In this document: in pieces, positions 63,410 to 64,000 of the stretch
Layout: each line of letters begins with the position of its first letter
Numbering within the stretch: position 1 is the stretch's first letter
Source of the DNA: Roseicitreum antarcticum
GTDB taxonomy: Bacteria > Pseudomonadota > Alphaproteobacteria > Rhodobacterales > Rhodobacteraceae
Assembly: GCF_014681765.1 (NCBI RefSeq)
Contig: NZ_CP061498.1
Location: forward strand, 2,307,501-2,371,500
Direction: 5' to 3'
DNA: 64,000 bases
Position numbers and translations under genes: made by a program
The notes under the pieces: model-generated
What the model saw: only the letters and a program-made list of their open reading frames with translations
Database searches by the model: none
Told to the model about the DNA's origin: nothing

Positions 63410-64000
63410 GTGGAGGATTGGCAGGCAGGCGGCTTCGGCCTCTATATTCACTGGCCGTTTTGTCAGGCGAAATGCCCCTATTGTGACTTCAACAGCCATG
63501 TCAGTGCACAAATTGACCAGACGCGCTGGCAGGCGGCCTATCTTTCGGAAATCCGGCGTGTCGGCGCGCTGACGCAAGGGCGTGTGCTGAACACCGTGTT
63601 CTTCGGCGGCGGCACGCCCAGCCTGATGCAACCCGATGTGGTGGCCGCCGTGATCGCGGCCATCCGTGATACATGGACACCCGCCAATGATCTGGAAATC
63701 ACGCTGGAGGCCAACCCGACATCCAGCGATGCAGGGCGCTTCGCGGGTTTCGCCGACGCTGGCGTAAACCGGTTGTCCATGGGCATCCAGTCGCTGCGCG
63801 ACGCCGATCTGAAGCGGCTGGGCCGCCTGCATTCGGCATCCGAGGCGCGGGCGGCATTCGACGTGGCGCGCGGCATATTCGACCGTGTCAGCTTTGACCT
63901 GATCTATGCCCGGCAATATCAAACGCTGGACGACTGGCGCGCCGAATTGCGAGAGGCCGCAGCGATGGCGGTCGATCACCTGTCGCTTTACCAATTGACG
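63410..64000 (+). CDS. hemW: HemW-type radical SAM protein, partial at right edge
   Basis: The first 197 codons of a radical SAM protein are visible, starting at GTG 63410 (product EDWQAGGFGLYIHWPFC after the initiator). The iron-sulfur/SAM cysteines are in WPFCQAKCPYCDFNSH (CxxxCxxC). FFGGGTPSLMQPDVVAAVIA and LEANPTSSDAGRFAGFADAG follow, and GVNRLSMGIQSLRDADLKRL, as in HemW/HemN. HemW is a heme chaperone related to coproporphyrinogen dehydrogenase. The gene lies after rdgB, as is common in alphaproteobacteria, and continues beyond the window. Confidence 0.94.
   Translation, partial: MEDWQAGGFGLYIHWPFCQAKCPYCDFNSHVSAQIDQTRWQAAYLSEIRRVGALTQGRVLNTVFFGGGTPSLMQPDVVAAVIAAIRDTWTPANDLEITLEANPTSSDAGRFAGFADAGVNRLSMGIQSLRDADLKRLGRLHSASEARAAFDVARGIFDRVSFDLIYARQYQTLDDWRAELREAAAMAVDHLSLYQLT

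Noticed and set aside
1-64000. CRISPR array, prophage or insertion sequence
   Set aside because: No regularly spaced direct repeats, cas genes, phage structural genes or transposase with terminal repeats were seen. The serine recombinase at the left edge is the only mobile-type gene.

Overview
The window is a gene-dense, GC-rich stretch of chromosome from an alphaproteobacterium, most likely of the order Rhodobacterales (Rhodobacter/Roseobacter relatives). The grounds are a cytochrome bc1 petABC operon with a Rhodobacter-like Rieske N-terminus, a split ATP synthase Fo operon (atpI-B-E-b'-b), a cytoplasmic PhoR, a GTG-started mutS beside maeB, hrcA-grpE next to rph-rdgB-hemW, and a pcaQ-controlled protocatechuate cluster. 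Most of it reads as housekeeping genome. I see no prophage, IS element, CRISPR array, rRNA or tRNA. The only mobile-type gene is a serine recombinase cut by the left edge.

Layout. 1-855: serine recombinase (partial). 956-7009: urea ABC transporter urtABCDE on the minus strand, with a hairpin terminator between urtA and urtB. 7376-17099: an aromatic/organic-acid block with phenylacetate-CoA ligase, a TRAP transporter (dctPQM), an HSD10-like dehydrogenase, pcaQ, and pcaCHG followed by a beta-keto acid cleavage enzyme (BKACE). 17239-21586: ilvD, a lipoprotein, an unrecognised charge-split Pro/Glu-linker protein and a LysR regulator. 21718-24307: phoB, phoU and phoR with no pst genes between them; two sites with Pho-box/-10 geometry precede phoU and phoR. 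24697-33182: murD, a UbiH-type hydroxylase, a small membrane protein, a HAD nucleotidase, a GntR regulator, an MshEN-glycosyltransferase fusion, carA and yqeY. 33420-36541: ATP synthase Fo genes, then a divergent ArsR regulator behind a clear inverted repeat. 36761-45629: a SPOR-domain DD-carboxypeptidase, HAD hydrolase, clpS, rsmC-like methyltransferase, an SDR without its catalytic lysine, queG, GST, mtgA, a small membrane protein and a second GST. 45883-48615: petABC. 48693-52068: thiBPQ under a TPP riboswitch. 52167-64000: aroC, msrA, rbsK, maeB, mutS, grpE, hrcA, rph, rdgB and the start of hemW.

How the genes work together. The 7.4-17.1 kb block could import an organic acid by TRAP, open the protocatechuate ring (PcaGH), decarboxylate the lactone (PcaC) and perhaps cleave 3-oxoadipate with the BKACE enzyme. 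pcaB, pcaD and pcaIJF are not in the window. urtABCDE scavenges urea, but no urease gene is in view. PhoR-PhoU-PhoB forms the phosphate-limitation switch. petABC and the Fo genes serve respiratory or photosynthetic energy conversion.

The parts least explained by known families are the charge-split protein at 19774-20493, the BKACE-ended pca operon without pcaB/pcaD, the lysine-less SDR at 41004-41813, the repeat-bearing dctP-dctQ spacer, and a 12-codon ORF bridging rdgB and hemW. I did not find strong evidence for a wholly new multi-gene system. All calls come from reading the sequence; no database search was run.
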